Shown: piece after piece, positions 35,904 through 44,941 of the stretch
How the letters are laid out: each line of letters starts with the position of its first letter
Position numbering within the stretch: position 1 is the stretch's first letter
Assembly: GCF_014284235.1 (NCBI RefSeq)
Contig: NZ_JACOGD010000010.1
Coordinates: 1 to 64,000 of the forward strand
Length of the DNA: 64,000 nucleotides
Source: Cognatundibacterium curvum
Lineage (GTDB): Bacteria; Pseudomonadota; Gammaproteobacteria; Burkholderiales; Burkholderiaceae_D
Reading direction: 5' to 3'
Notes under the pieces: generated by a model
What the model was told of the DNA's origin: nothing
Seen by the model: only the letters and a program-made list of their open reading frames with translations
The model's database searches: none
Made by a program: the position numbers and the translations under genes

Positions 35904-38279
35904 ATGTCAGAAAACACCACCCCTTTATCTTTTGCCGACCTAGAATTGAGTGCGCCACTGCTGCGCGCGCTGCAAGACGTCGGTTACGAAACCCCGTCGC
36001 CGATTCAGGCGGCCACGATTCCTTATTTGTTGGATAACCGCGATGTACTGGGCCAGGCCCAGACCGGTACCGGTAAAACAGCGTCTTTCGCATTGCCTAT
36101 TTTGTCGCGCATCGACATCCGTCAAACCACGCCACAGGCCTTGGTATTGGCGCCTACCCGTGAACTCGCGATTCAGGTCGCGGAAGCGTTTCAGACTTAC
36201 GCGCGTCATATTCCCGGCTTTCATGTACTGCCTATTTATGGCGGCCAGAGCTATGGTCCGCAATTATCGGCGCTGCGCCGTGGCGTGCATGTGATCGTCG
36301 GCACACCGGGCCGCGTGATCGACCATCTGGATAAAGGTTCGCTGGATTTGTCCGCGCTCAAAACCCTGGTGCTGGATGAAGCCGATGAAATGCTACGTAT
36401 GGGCTTTATCGATGATGTCGAGCGCATCCTGCAAGAAACGCCGGAAGGCCGCCAGACTGCGCTGTTCTCCGCCACCATGCCATCGGTCATCAAGCGTATC
36501 GCCCAGACTTACCTGAATAAACCAGCCGAAGTCACCATCGCCGCCAAAACCGGCACCGCCGACAATATCCGTCAGCGTTACTGGCTGGTTTCAGGCATGC
36601 ATAAACTGGATGCGCTGACCCGTATTCTGGAAGCAGAAACCTTTGACGGCATGATCATCTTTGCGCGTACCAAACTGGGTACCGAAGAGCTGGCTGCCAA
36701 ACTCGATGCGCGCGGTTTTTCCGTGGCCGCGATCAATGGCGACATTAATCAGCAGCAGCGCGAGCGCACTATCCAGCAACTGAAAGACGGCAAAATCGAT
36801 ATTCTGGTCGCGACCGATGTGGCCGCGCGTGGTCTGGACGTAGAGCGTATCAGCCACGTCATTAATTACGACGTGCCATATGATCCGGAAAGCTATACCC
36901 ATCGTATTGGCCGTACCGGTCGTGCCGGTCGCAGCGGTGAAGCGATCCTGTTCATCACACCACGCGAAAAAAATCTGCTCAAAGCGATAGAACGTGCGAC
37001 CCGTCAGCCGGTATCGCCACTGGAATTGCCGACCATACAGACCGTGAATAATGTGCGTATCGCACGTTTCAAAGATCAGATTGCCACCACGCTGGCACAA
37101 GGCGGACTGGAAGAATTCGCCGCCGTGATTGAAGACTTCGAACAGGAACACAATGTGCCTGCAATCGAAATCGCAGCGGCACTGGCGAAAATGGCGCGTG
37201 GCGATGAGCCGCTGCTGTTGGACAAAAACTATCGCGAAACTAAAGCCGATGACAGCTGGCGCGAAGAGCGTGCGGGCCGTAACGATCGCAATGACCGTAA
37301 TGACCGCAATGATCGCGCCCCACGTGAGCGTGGCGATCGTTTTGAGCGTACTGATCGCGCTGAACGTGGTCCGCGTCGCGAACATAGTCCGCGCGTTGCC
37401 GAACCTGGCATGCAGACTTACCGCATCGCAGTTGGTCATGAGCATGGCGTTAAGCCAGGCAATATCGTCGGTGCGATTGCGAATGAAGCCAATATCGAAT
37501 CGAAATTCATCGGTCGTATCGATATTTATGACGACTACACCATCCTCGATCTGCCGGATGATTTGCCGGGCGAGATGCTCGATCATTTGAAATCGGTACG
37601 CGTGGCCGGGCAGTCTTTGCGCATCAGTGCAGAGAACGGTAATGCAGCGGGCGCTGATTTCTCTGCACCACGTGCAGCACGTTCGGACCGTCATGAGCGC
37701 ACTGAACGTGCAGAGCGCACAGAGCGTGCGCCACGTATCGCTGACAGCGCACCGGGCAGCCGTCTGAATCAGGTGGTAGACCGTGCCTTCAGCACACGTG
37801 AAGAACCGGAAGAGCGCGCCGCTAAGCCGAAAAAGGACAAGACCAAGGTCGCGATCCCTATGCAAAGCTATCGCATCGAAGTCGGTAAACAGGACTCAGT
37901 CACACCGTCGAATATTGTGGGTGCGATTGCAAACGAAGCCGGACTGGAAGCCAAATACATAGGCCGCATCGAAATTTTTGACGACCACAGCACACTGGAT
38001 TTACCAGACGGTATGCCTAAGGAATTGCTGCAGCAACTGAAGGGCGTCTGGGTCGCCGGTAAGCAAATCAAGATCAGCTCAATCGGCCCGTCCAGCGGCG
38101 GTATCGCTCAGGATTTCCCGGCTGGTGCCAAACGCAGCGGCGGTGATCGTCGTGTCGCAGAAAAAGCTGGCGGCAAACCGGGTGTGAAATCCTTTGCCGG
38201 TGCACCACGCAGCGGCGAGCGTCGTCCTTCTAAGTTCGATAAAAACAGCGGTACTTCGCGTCATAAGTCGGGCAAATAA
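35904..38279 (+). CDS. deaD: DEAD-box RNA helicase, DeaD/CsdA type, with two RNA-binding domains
   Basis: This ATP-dependent RNA helicase should act in ribosome assembly and mRNA turnover, especially in the cold. The 791-residue protein has the helicase core with AQTGTGKT, PTRELA, DEAD (near 157), SAT and HRIGRTGRAGR. An arginine- and aspartate-rich linker follows, containing tandem RND repeats (about 453-465). There are then two copies of the DbpA/CsdA-type RNA-binding domain: residues about 502-576 (TYRIAVGHEHGVKPGNIVG) and about 652-724 (SYRIEVGKQDSVTPSNIVG). One such domain is usual. A basic tail ends the protein. It is followed by a terminator. Confidence 0.94.
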   Translation: MSENTTPLSFADLELSAPLLRALQDVGYETPSPIQAATIPYLLDNRDVLGQAQTGTGKTASFALPILSRIDIRQTTPQALVLAPTRELAIQVAEAFQTYARHIPGFHVLPIYGGQSYGPQLSALRRGVHVIVGTPGRVIDHLDKGSLDLSALKTLVLDEADEMLRMGFIDDVERILQETPEGRQTALFSATMPSVIKRIAQTYLNKPAEVTIAAKTGTADNIRQRYWLVSGMHKLDALTRILEAETFDGMIIFARTKLGTEELAAKLDARGFSVAAINGDINQQQRERTIQQLKDGKIDILVATDVAARGLDVERISHVINYDVPYDPESYTHRIGRTGRAGRSGEAILFITPREKNLLKAIERATRQPVSPLELPTIQTVNNVRIARFKDQIATTLAQGGLEEFAAVIEDFEQEHNVPAIEIAAALAKMARGDEPLLLDKNYRETKADDSWREERAGRNDRNDRNDRNDRAPRERGDRFERTDRAERGPRREHSPRVAEPGMQTYRIAVGHEHGVKPGNIVGAIANEANIESKFIGRIDIYDDYTILDLPDDLPGEMLDHLKSVRVAGQSLRISAENGNAAGADFSAPRAARSDRHERTERAERTERAPRIADSAPGSRLNQVVDRAFSTREEPEERAAKPKKDKTKVAIPMQSYRIEVGKQDSVTPSNIVGAIANEAGLEAKYIGRIEIFDDHSTLDLPDGMPKELLQQLKGVWVAGKQIKISSIGPSSGGIAQDFPAGAKRSGGDRRVAEKAGGKPGVKSFAGAPRSGERRPSKFDKNSGTSRHKSGK

Positions 38280-38346
38280 GCTGACAAATCAGCAGACGTA
38301 GTATCCACAACTTGAATCACTCAGTTTGTTGTTGTGATCCGGTTCA

Positions 38347-38388
38347 GAAAACCCCATGCATACTTTTTTGCATGGGGTTTTTGTTTTT
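38347..38388 (+). terminator. deaD terminator
   Basis: AAACCCCATGCA (38349-38360) pairs with TGCATGGGGTTT (38369-38380). T-rich sequence follows. The stem lies 70 bases behind the helicase stop codon. Confidence 0.85.
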
Positions 38389-38469
38389 GTACACCAACTC
38401 AGCGGGTAGAATGGATGGCAAGGCTGCGCTGATTTGCGCTGTCACCTGAATATGAAAGGACCGTCCAGC

Positions 38470-39504
38470 ATGGCCAGCTCTGTGCCTGTAATGCCGTTTT
38501 CTGTGCGTGCGCAAATGTTCACGCATCTGGCACTGATGGAAAAATCCGGTCTGTCTGCGCATCATGCGTTTTCTCTGTTGCGTTTGCCGGCGCGGCTGCA
38601 ACCCCGGGTGCAACGCGCCTTGCGTGAATTAAAGCGTGGTAAGGATATTGCAACCGCAGGCCAAATCGCTGGTTTGTTGAGCGACCTGGAAAGTCAGTTA
38701 TTGCGCGCTGCCTGTCAGGCGGGCAGCCCGGCTGTGTTGTATCAGCGTCTGGCTGATAACTATACCCAGCGCAGTGCTCAGATTGCGGCAGTCCGCAGCC
38801 GCTTGCGTTTTCCTTTACTGATTTTACTGATCGCACTGTGCGTGCGGCCCTTGCCGCAACTGGTCAGCGGCCAGATCAGCGGCACAGCTTATCTGGGTGG
38901 ATTGTTGCTGCCGTTTTTGCTGTTGGGTGTGCTGGCCTGGCTGCTTTCGCGTTTGTGGCAAACCCTGGAACGCGGCGATTCTGCAATCGCTGACAGCCTG
39001 CTGCGGGGCGTGCAGCATGTGCCTGTGCTGGGACGTTTTCAGTTACGCCACGATGCCAGAAATTTTTATGAAAGTCTGGGACTGTTGCTGGAAGCCGGGG
39101 TGCCGGTATTTGATGCAGTGCCCAAGGCCAGCCAGACTGTGCGCAATCCGGCTTTGCGCATGCGCTTTCGTGCTGCAGTGAAGGAATTACACGCGGGTCG
39201 CAGCCTGTACCAGGCGCTGATGCAAGTACCGGATGGTGGCAGTGGTGCGATCATGCCCTTGTTGAATGTGGCGGAACAAAGCGGCACTCTGAGCGAGACC
39301 TTATTGCGGTATGCGGCGCAGGAAAACGCGCAGCTGGCGGATAGCTGGCGTCAATTGGCGGATTGGTTACCGCGTCTGTGTTATGCCGTGATCGCCATCT
39401 GGATGGCGATGCAATTATTATCCGGCCCCGGCATCATGCCACGCATGCCAGCCGATGTCGGATTCGGCAATCACGGCAGGCTGCCTGCGGTTGTGAACAG
39501 CTGA
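38470..39504 (+). CDS. Orphan GspF/PilC-like inner-membrane protein
   Basis: The 344-residue protein has the two repeated T2SSF domains of the type II secretion / type IV pilus platform protein: about 15-115 (FTHLALMEKSGLSAHHAFSL) and about 200-320 (FYESLGLLLEAGVPVFDAV). Membrane helices are near 118-135, 145-165 and 315-335. Platform proteins work with an ATPase and pseudopilins, but none of these is nearby. GAAAGGA precedes the ATG at 38470; in-frame ATGs upstream (38434-38452) are less likely. The family is clear; the partner machine is unknown. Confidence 0.88.
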   Translation: MASSVPVMPFSVRAQMFTHLALMEKSGLSAHHAFSLLRLPARLQPRVQRALRELKRGKDIATAGQIAGLLSDLESQLLRAACQAGSPAVLYQRLADNYTQRSAQIAAVRSRLRFPLLILLIALCVRPLPQLVSGQISGTAYLGGLLLPFLLLGVLAWLLSRLWQTLERGDSAIADSLLRGVQHVPVLGRFQLRHDARNFYESLGLLLEAGVPVFDAVPKASQTVRNPALRMRFRAAVKELHAGRSLYQALMQVPDGGSGAIMPLLNVAEQSGTLSETLLRYAAQENAQLADSWRQLADWLPRLCYAVIAIWMAMQLLSGPGIMPRMPADVGFGNHGRLPAVVNS

Positions 39505-39602
39505 TCCACCCCTGTGACCTGCTGTGCAGCTTTGCACCAAAGTACAATTCACCTGCTGTGCTGTTTGTCTTATCGTGTAGGCATACGTCTACAGGTGAAA
39601 TC

Positions 39603-41549
39603 ATGAAACAGCCAAACTCCTCAGCCAGATTTTCTGCATTTCCTCTTTCCGCATGTGCCTGCGCTGCTGCCTTGCTGATCTTGTCCGCCTGTGGCGGCGG
39701 CAGTGGCTCTGGTAATTCCGGCAGCGATGGAAATGGCGGCGCAGCTGGCGGCAACCCGCCGGTTGTGGCCAAGACTGCACTGGTCATCAGCAAAACAGAA
39801 GTCGCCCAGACCCATCTGATACCGCCGGATGGACTGAACTGGAGTACCGCCAATAGCGCGCCTTTGACACTGGCGGCGCAGCGTGATGCGCTGGTCTTGC
39901 TGAGACTGGGCAGTGCAGATGCACAAAATCCGGTCGTGGAAGTGCTCAAGGATGGCGTGGTATTAGCCAGGCTGGCTTTGACGCCACCCGCACAATTGCC
40001 ACCGTCTGAGGGACTCGACACCCCATACGGCAATGATTTCTGGAGCCTGACTTTGCCAGCGAATCTGGTACAGCCCGGCATCAGCCTGCGCGTTTCTGCC
40101 AGCAATTACGATTACAGCAAACCTGTGGCGTTGACGGTTGGTGCCAATACCGAATTGCAGATGCAGATACTGCCTTTCGTGCTGTTTGGTGCCAATAATG
40201 CCAATACCGGTCTGAATCTGGATAGTGAACGTGTGTTGAATATGGATGCCGCTGCTCAGTTGCGGGCTGCTGCGACCTGGCCCGCCTCACAGGTCAGGAT
40301 CAGTAATCATCCACTGGGTCAGTTTGTGGCAGATGCGATCGTGATTCCACCCAAGGCTGGCGCTGCTGCGTATGTGGTCAGTTCCCATCATGAAGTCAAA
40401 GGCGGTCACCTGATCGAGACCAGCAGTGATTTGGCGTTGCTGATGCATCGTGCTAATGGCGATGGCGCGCTCAACCGTGTTACCTATGCTTCCATCATCG
40501 CGATTGATAAAACTATCAAGAATAGTAATCAGCTGGCCTGGATAGGCGGTGGCGTCAGCTGGATAGGTTCCGGCGTCGGTGCCGGTGCGAATACCTATGG
40601 TTTGTTATTGCATGAAACCGGACATGCGATGGGTTTGGGGCATTCCGCCAGCGAATACAACGATGCCAGTGGCAGCAAGTTTCCTTACATAGCCGGTTCG
40701 ATTAAGGGCTCGGCCTGGGGCTTCAATATGGTGACCCGTGAATTCCGTAATCCGCTGATGCCACCGACCGCACCGCGTTTTACCTGGTGCCGCAGCAATA
40801 ACGGCTATCAGCTTGATGAAAAAGGACGTTGCTATCGCAAAGATCCTATGGATGATGCGGATAATGGCAGCGATCCCAAGTACCCCCTGTCTATGTTTTC
40901 TGATTTTAATACGGCGCGCATACAGCGTTGGATACAGGGGCAAATCAAAGTGAACAGTGCATCGGTGACCGGCTTGTCGAGCTGGGACAGCAGCCGTGCG
41001 GTCTGGGTTGATTACACACCGAAAACCAGTTCTTACGGTGTCGATGGAATCAAACAGAATTTACCCCTGAGCCAGAATGTGCCTGTGCATACCATCGTCG
41101 CGACGTATAGCAATACCGCGACGGCCGGCGCATCGCGCTTTTATGATCCGGTCACACATCAGGGTAATCTGATCGAGACCATTGATCCTATGGACAGCAC
41201 GCAGCTCAGTAAAATTTTCCCTTACAGTCAGAACGGCAGCAGCCCTGAGTATATGTGGTACTGCCATTCTTCCGGTTGTGATTACACGCTGCGCGTCACC
41301 TTCTCCGATGGCAGTCAGATTTACCGCGTATTGAAAGAAGGCTTCAGAAAATACTCTTATCCTGAAACCTTTGATACCGGTGTCAATGACCCGCTCAATG
41401 GCAGAAGTCAGCAAAGCTGGGCCATCAATATTCCAGCTAAAAATGCTGCGCAAATCCGCAAGCTGGAATTGCTCGATACGCCACTGGTATGGCGTCTGAC
41501 ACCAGCTCAGATCAGCAGCGCGCGGGTCGTGATGAGCAGTTCTTACTGA
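39603..41549 (+). CDS. Lipoprotein metallopeptidase, M66 (StcE/TagA)-like
   Basis: The 648-residue precursor has a lipoprotein signal with lipobox LSAC (Cys near 30), followed by a glycine- and serine-rich linker. The extended zinc motif HETGHAMGLGH is near residues 336-346, the HExxHxxGxxH pattern of metzincin-like M66 peptidases such as StcE and TagA, which cut mucin-type glycoproteins. The N-terminal part (about 55-290) and the C-terminal part (about 450-648) look like beta-rich accessory domains. It is anchored in the outer membrane or exported beyond it. The gene ends 4 bases from the convergent papain-like gene. Confidence 0.88.
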   Translation: MKQPNSSARFSAFPLSACACAAALLILSACGGGSGSGNSGSDGNGGAAGGNPPVVAKTALVISKTEVAQTHLIPPDGLNWSTANSAPLTLAAQRDALVLLRLGSADAQNPVVEVLKDGVVLARLALTPPAQLPPSEGLDTPYGNDFWSLTLPANLVQPGISLRVSASNYDYSKPVALTVGANTELQMQILPFVLFGANNANTGLNLDSERVLNMDAAAQLRAAATWPASQVRISNHPLGQFVADAIVIPPKAGAAAYVVSSHHEVKGGHLIETSSDLALLMHRANGDGALNRVTYASIIAIDKTIKNSNQLAWIGGGVSWIGSGVGAGANTYGLLLHETGHAMGLGHSASEYNDASGSKFPYIAGSIKGSAWGFNMVTREFRNPLMPPTAPRFTWCRSNNGYQLDEKGRCYRKDPMDDADNGSDPKYPLSMFSDFNTARIQRWIQGQIKVNSASVTGLSSWDSSRAVWVDYTPKTSSYGVDGIKQNLPLSQNVPVHTIVATYSNTATAGASRFYDPVTHQGNLIETIDPMDSTQLSKIFPYSQNGSSPEYMWYCHSSGCDYTLRVTFSDGSQIYRVLKEGFRKYSYPETFDTGVNDPLNGRSQQSWAINIPAKNAAQIRKLELLDTPLVWRLTPAQISSARVVMSSSY

Positions 41550-41553
41550 GCTG

Positions 41554-43623
41554 TCAGCCTTCGCGTTTTGTCGCTTTGATTGTGCCGATCAGCTCTTGCA
41601 ACAAGGCGTCGCGCGCCGGATGGGATGGTCCGGCGGCGTCGCTGAGTGCCCCGGGTGCAATCAGACTCAGTTGCTTACGCTGCCTGACCGTCAGCCCGCT
41701 GCCGTGGCTGGCGAAATCCTGAGGCGGCGTTCCTTGCCAAAACAGCTGATGCCATCGTTGCAGATCTTTGTGGCAGGCCGGATGCCAGTGCGCTTGCTGC
41801 GCTGCTCCGGCATCGAGTGCGTTGCTCAGACCCAGTAACGGCGTCTGATAACGGTCTTCCAGTGCATTCGCGATCAAATGCAGCAAGCCACCCTGATACA
41901 CATCAGCAAAATAGGTCTGATGCAGTGCCGGTTCCGCGATGCTGTAAATCTTCAGCTGCTGCGGCTGCAGTGTTTGTTTGCGTAAGGCTGGGCCGAAATG
42001 GCTGAGTGCAAATTCCAGGCTGCAGGCGGGCGCAAGCAGTTGCACGCTGGCGAAATCTAAAGCGCTGCCACTCGCGATCATTTGACCCGTCAGTAAGGCA
42101 CCGGCGCGGTCGCCGACCAGATGTAATTCCAATCCCGCACCACACTCAACACACTCACGTTTCAGTGCGCGCAATACGCGCAGCAGCACATGCAGTGCAC
42201 GTGGTGGCTGATCAGCTTGTGCCGCCAGCCAGGCATTGTGTTTCATCTGTGTCCAGCGCGCTTTCCAGCCCAGCGCATCGGCCTGCGCTTCTATGCTGCG
42301 GTTCAGCGCAGCAGACCGGTTTTGCTGAGCAAATTCCGCACGCAATTGCTGCTCCAGCCCATTGAGGCCATTATTCCAGCTCATGAAGACAGGATAAATA
42401 CCTTGCGCCAGCCAGGCCGGGGCACTTACGGCATTTTCCTGTATCTGCTGCGCTTCATCGCAGAGACCGCTTTGAGCGATCACTGCCAGCCTGAGCGGGC
42501 CACGCTGCCTCGTCTGCGTATGCCAGGTCAGCGGCGCCTGCCGTGCGATATAGTCCACCGTGGCAGCCGCATTGGCAAATGGCAGCAGCCTTTGTATCAC
42601 GCGCGCGCTGCTATCCAGGATCAGGCTCATGCTGTAAGCCTGATCCAGGCTTAGCGCGGTCTTATTCTGGTGTGAGGGGCGCGGACGATAGGAATGCAGG
42701 CTATTGCGCCGGTAGGCGGCCGGTACGCTGCTGATTTGCGTACCGGCGTCATTGCGCGGCACGCCGAGCGCGAAGGTCCAGGCATCGCTGCCATGCTGCA
42801 GCCAGTCTTCGTAAGGCAGAATAGCCAGCCCCTGCCTGCCCCAGTCAGCGCCCCAGGAGTTTTGTACCACAAAGCCCAGCATGGTATAGCCGATCAGCGC
42901 AAATGCATGCATGCCCTGATTATGCGCATGGGGCTGTATTACCGGTAAATCCTGCAGGCTGAGCACGGCAGGACTGCGACCTGCGCCCGGCTTTTTCGGA
43001 TGATCCCAGCCTGCGTGTACCGCAGACGACACAAACAGTGCACCGCTTTGCGCGATGGCGGCCTGCATGGCTGTGATATCGTCTTTATCGACGCGGTAAT
43101 ACACACCCAAAGTACAGCTCAGTGCATCGATATCCCAGCCAGGCTGCGGCGCTTCAAATGCTGCCACTGTATCATCCGCTTTGACCGTGTACGGCCACAG
43201 ACTGGCTGCACACACGCCATGCTTATGCCAGCCTTTTAAAGCACCACGACAGCTGGAACCGGTGTAATCCTCACCCGGCCATTCATCATAAAACTGCGCC
43301 AGGTGATACAGCATGCGCGCACTGCGCAGCGTAACTGGCTGACCGCGCAGCCAGTTCAGATAATGAATGACTGCAGCCAGACCAAAACCGGTACAGGCAC
43401 CGTCGCTGCCCTGATTCATGACATAGTCCGCCAGATAATCCGGCCAGCGCAGACTGACGCAGGCTGCATCCGGAAATTGCTGCGGCAGATGACGCAGCTC
43501 CGGTACAAAGCTGCGGTCACGCAGATCGAGCCGGTCGGCATGCGCACCGGTTTGCAGTGCGATGCTGTAAGGGAGTTGGCTGGGTGAGTTGCCTGGCTTA
43601 GGCATGCTTGAACGGGTGCGCAT
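41554..43623 (-). CDS. Papain-like C1 peptidase fused to a degenerate alpha/beta-hydrolase domain
   Basis: The 689-residue protein has an N-terminal C1-type peptidase domain (about 15-290). The oxyanion Gln and Cys77 are in NQGSDGACTGFG, His239 in HAFALIGY and Asn255 in VVQNSWGADWG, so the catalytic set is complete. No signal peptide is seen. The C-terminal half (about 370-660) looks like an alpha/beta hydrolase: IYPVFMSWNNG, WTQMKHNAW and LHLVGDRAGALLTG. In active relatives the last motif has GHSAG; here it reads GDRAG (503-507), so the nucleophile Ser is Arg. GGAG precedes the ATG at 43623. It may be a cytoplasmic protease with a non-catalytic docking domain. Confidence 0.85.
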   Translation of the reverse strand: MRTRSSMPKPGNSPSQLPYSIALQTGAHADRLDLRDRSFVPELRHLPQQFPDAACVSLRWPDYLADYVMNQGSDGACTGFGLAAVIHYLNWLRGQPVTLRSARMLYHLAQFYDEWPGEDYTGSSCRGALKGWHKHGVCAASLWPYTVKADDTVAAFEAPQPGWDIDALSCTLGVYYRVDKDDITAMQAAIAQSGALFVSSAVHAGWDHPKKPGAGRSPAVLSLQDLPVIQPHAHNQGMHAFALIGYTMLGFVVQNSWGADWGRQGLAILPYEDWLQHGSDAWTFALGVPRNDAGTQISSVPAAYRRNSLHSYRPRPSHQNKTALSLDQAYSMSLILDSSARVIQRLLPFANAAATVDYIARQAPLTWHTQTRQRGPLRLAVIAQSGLCDEAQQIQENAVSAPAWLAQGIYPVFMSWNNGLNGLEQQLRAEFAQQNRSAALNRSIEAQADALGWKARWTQMKHNAWLAAQADQPPRALHVLLRVLRALKRECVECGAGLELHLVGDRAGALLTGQMIASGSALDFASVQLLAPACSLEFALSHFGPALRKQTLQPQQLKIYSIAEPALHQTYFADVYQGGLLHLIANALEDRYQTPLLGLSNALDAGAAQQAHWHPACHKDLQRWHQLFWQGTPPQDFASHGSGLTVRQRKQLSLIAPGALSDAAGPSHPARDALLQELIGTIKATKREG

Positions 43624-43633
43624 GGGTGAGCTC

Positions 43634-43670
43634 CAAAACAAAGCCCCGCCTTGTTTCCAAGCCGGGGCTG
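43634..43670 (-). terminator. Terminator of the PPIase lipoprotein gene
   Basis: AGCCCCG (43642-43648) and CGGGGCT (43663-43669) pair. Read on the minus strand, TTTGTTTT follows. It lies between the PPIase stop and the start of the papain-like gene on the same strand. Confidence 0.7.
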
Positions 43671-43707
43671 AGTAGTCTGCCGCTGTATTTACTACAGTAC
43701 TGGCGGA

Positions 43708-44625
43708 TTATTTTTTCGTTTCAGCAGATGCAGAGGCAGAAGCTGGTGCCGATGCCGCAGGTGCTGCGGTAGCGGAGGCGGATGCCGATGCAGACGCGCC
43801 GACTATTTCAATCTTTGCTTTCTTTTTCAGGTCTTCCAGCATCTTCTTCAGGTTTTCCTGTTGCAGCTGTTGAGTCAGGCCAGCTTTGATGTCATCCAGC
43901 GCAGGCACTGTCACCGGACGGGAATCGTCCAGGATGATCACGTGATAGCCGAACTGGGATTTGACTGGCTCTTCAGTGAATTTACCTTTTTCCAGTTTAG
44001 CGACTGCGTCACCGAATTCAGGCACCATGTTACGTGCATTGAACCAGCCCAGATCGCCGCCCTTGTCTTTAGAGCCAGGATCTTTGGAATTGGATTTTGC
44101 CAGTGCGTCGAAAGACTTAGGATCTTTCTTGATTTTCGCGATGAGTTCTTTCGCCAGTTCTTCTTTTTCAACCAGAATATGGCGTGCCTTGAATTCATTG
44201 CCGCCTGCTGCTGTTTTGAATTTTTCGTATTCTGCTTTCAGTGCTTCGTCAGTCACTGCCGCATTTTTCATATAGTCTTTGACATAGGAATTGGCCAGGA
44301 TAGACATACGTGTCATTTCCAGCTGTTCTTTGACTTCCGGTGTCTTATCGATGCCTTTGTTGACCGCTTCCTGCGCTACGATGATTTGCATCGCCAGATT
44401 GTCGATCACCATTTTGCGGGTTTCAGCATTGTCAGGCAGACCTTGTGCAGCCTGTTGCAACATGATCTGATCCAGTTGTTTTTTGCCGATAGGTGCGCCG
44501 TTGACGGTCGCAGCCACAGCATCCTTCTCTGCGGAAGCAGAGGCAGCTTTATCTTTATCATTGCAAGCGCTCAGCGCGAACAGCGCAATGGCACTACCCA
44601 AAACGACGCGGGATTTGATCGACAT
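43708..44625 (-). CDS. Lipoprotein peptidyl-prolyl isomerase, PpiC/SurA-like
   Basis: The 305-residue precursor has a lipoprotein signal (lipobox LSAC, Cys near 20). An N-terminal SurA-like helical region (about 35-140) and one parvulin domain (about 145-235, FKARHILVEKEE to FGYHVIILDDSRP) follow. The tail is alanine- and serine-rich with repeated ASASAS units. It should help exported proteins fold in the periplasm, which suits a cell that exports as many hydrolases as this one. AAGGAA precedes the ATG at 44625. Confidence 0.92.
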   Translation of the reverse strand: MSIKSRVVLGSAIALFALSACNDKDKAASASAEKDAVAATVNGAPIGKKQLDQIMLQQAAQGLPDNAETRKMVIDNLAMQIIVAQEAVNKGIDKTPEVKEQLEMTRMSILANSYVKDYMKNAAVTDEALKAEYEKFKTAAGGNEFKARHILVEKEELAKELIAKIKKDPKSFDALAKSNSKDPGSKDKGGDLGWFNARNMVPEFGDAVAKLEKGKFTEEPVKSQFGYHVIILDDSRPVTVPALDDIKAGLTQQLQQENLKKMLEDLKKKAKIEIVGASASASASATAAPAASAPASASASAETKK

Positions 44626-44941
44626 GAATATTTCCTTAAAGTTGAACTGCTTTGCAGCGGATAAGCATTTTTGCATGAGCAACAGGCCCAGGCATTCAAA
44701 TTAATTTGACGCTGAATTCTACCCGTGAATTTGCCAAGTCATCACGCTTCCTTACTATTTGTAGCGAAAAAAACAGCAAAATCTGTGTAGACCAGGGTTT
44801 TTACCGTCTTTAGATGCGAACTCAGCAAGAAAATTCCTTATCTGAGCCAAAAAAATACCTGTCCACAGCGTGTGCGATGGAACCAAGTGCAGCTTTGCGG
44901 TTCATAGTCAGGATCATAACAATTTACCTGAGGAGACCACG
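44626..44941. other. Divergent intergenic region
   Basis: About 316 bases separate the minus-strand PPIase gene from the plus-strand M28 peptidase gene. Promoters for both should lie here. I see no clear operator or small gene. CTGAGGAGA lies 8 bases before the peptidase ATG. Confidence 0.4.

Noticed and set aside
37265-37320. Short tandem repeat, considered as a possible CRISPR or mobile repeat
   Set aside because: It is an in-frame run of RND codons in the helicase linker. There are no spacers and no cas genes.
36591-37865. Long open frame on the minus strand inside deaD (424 codons)
   Set aside because: It lies entirely within the well-supported helicase gene. Its protein has no family character, and its length follows from the codon bias of the sense strand.
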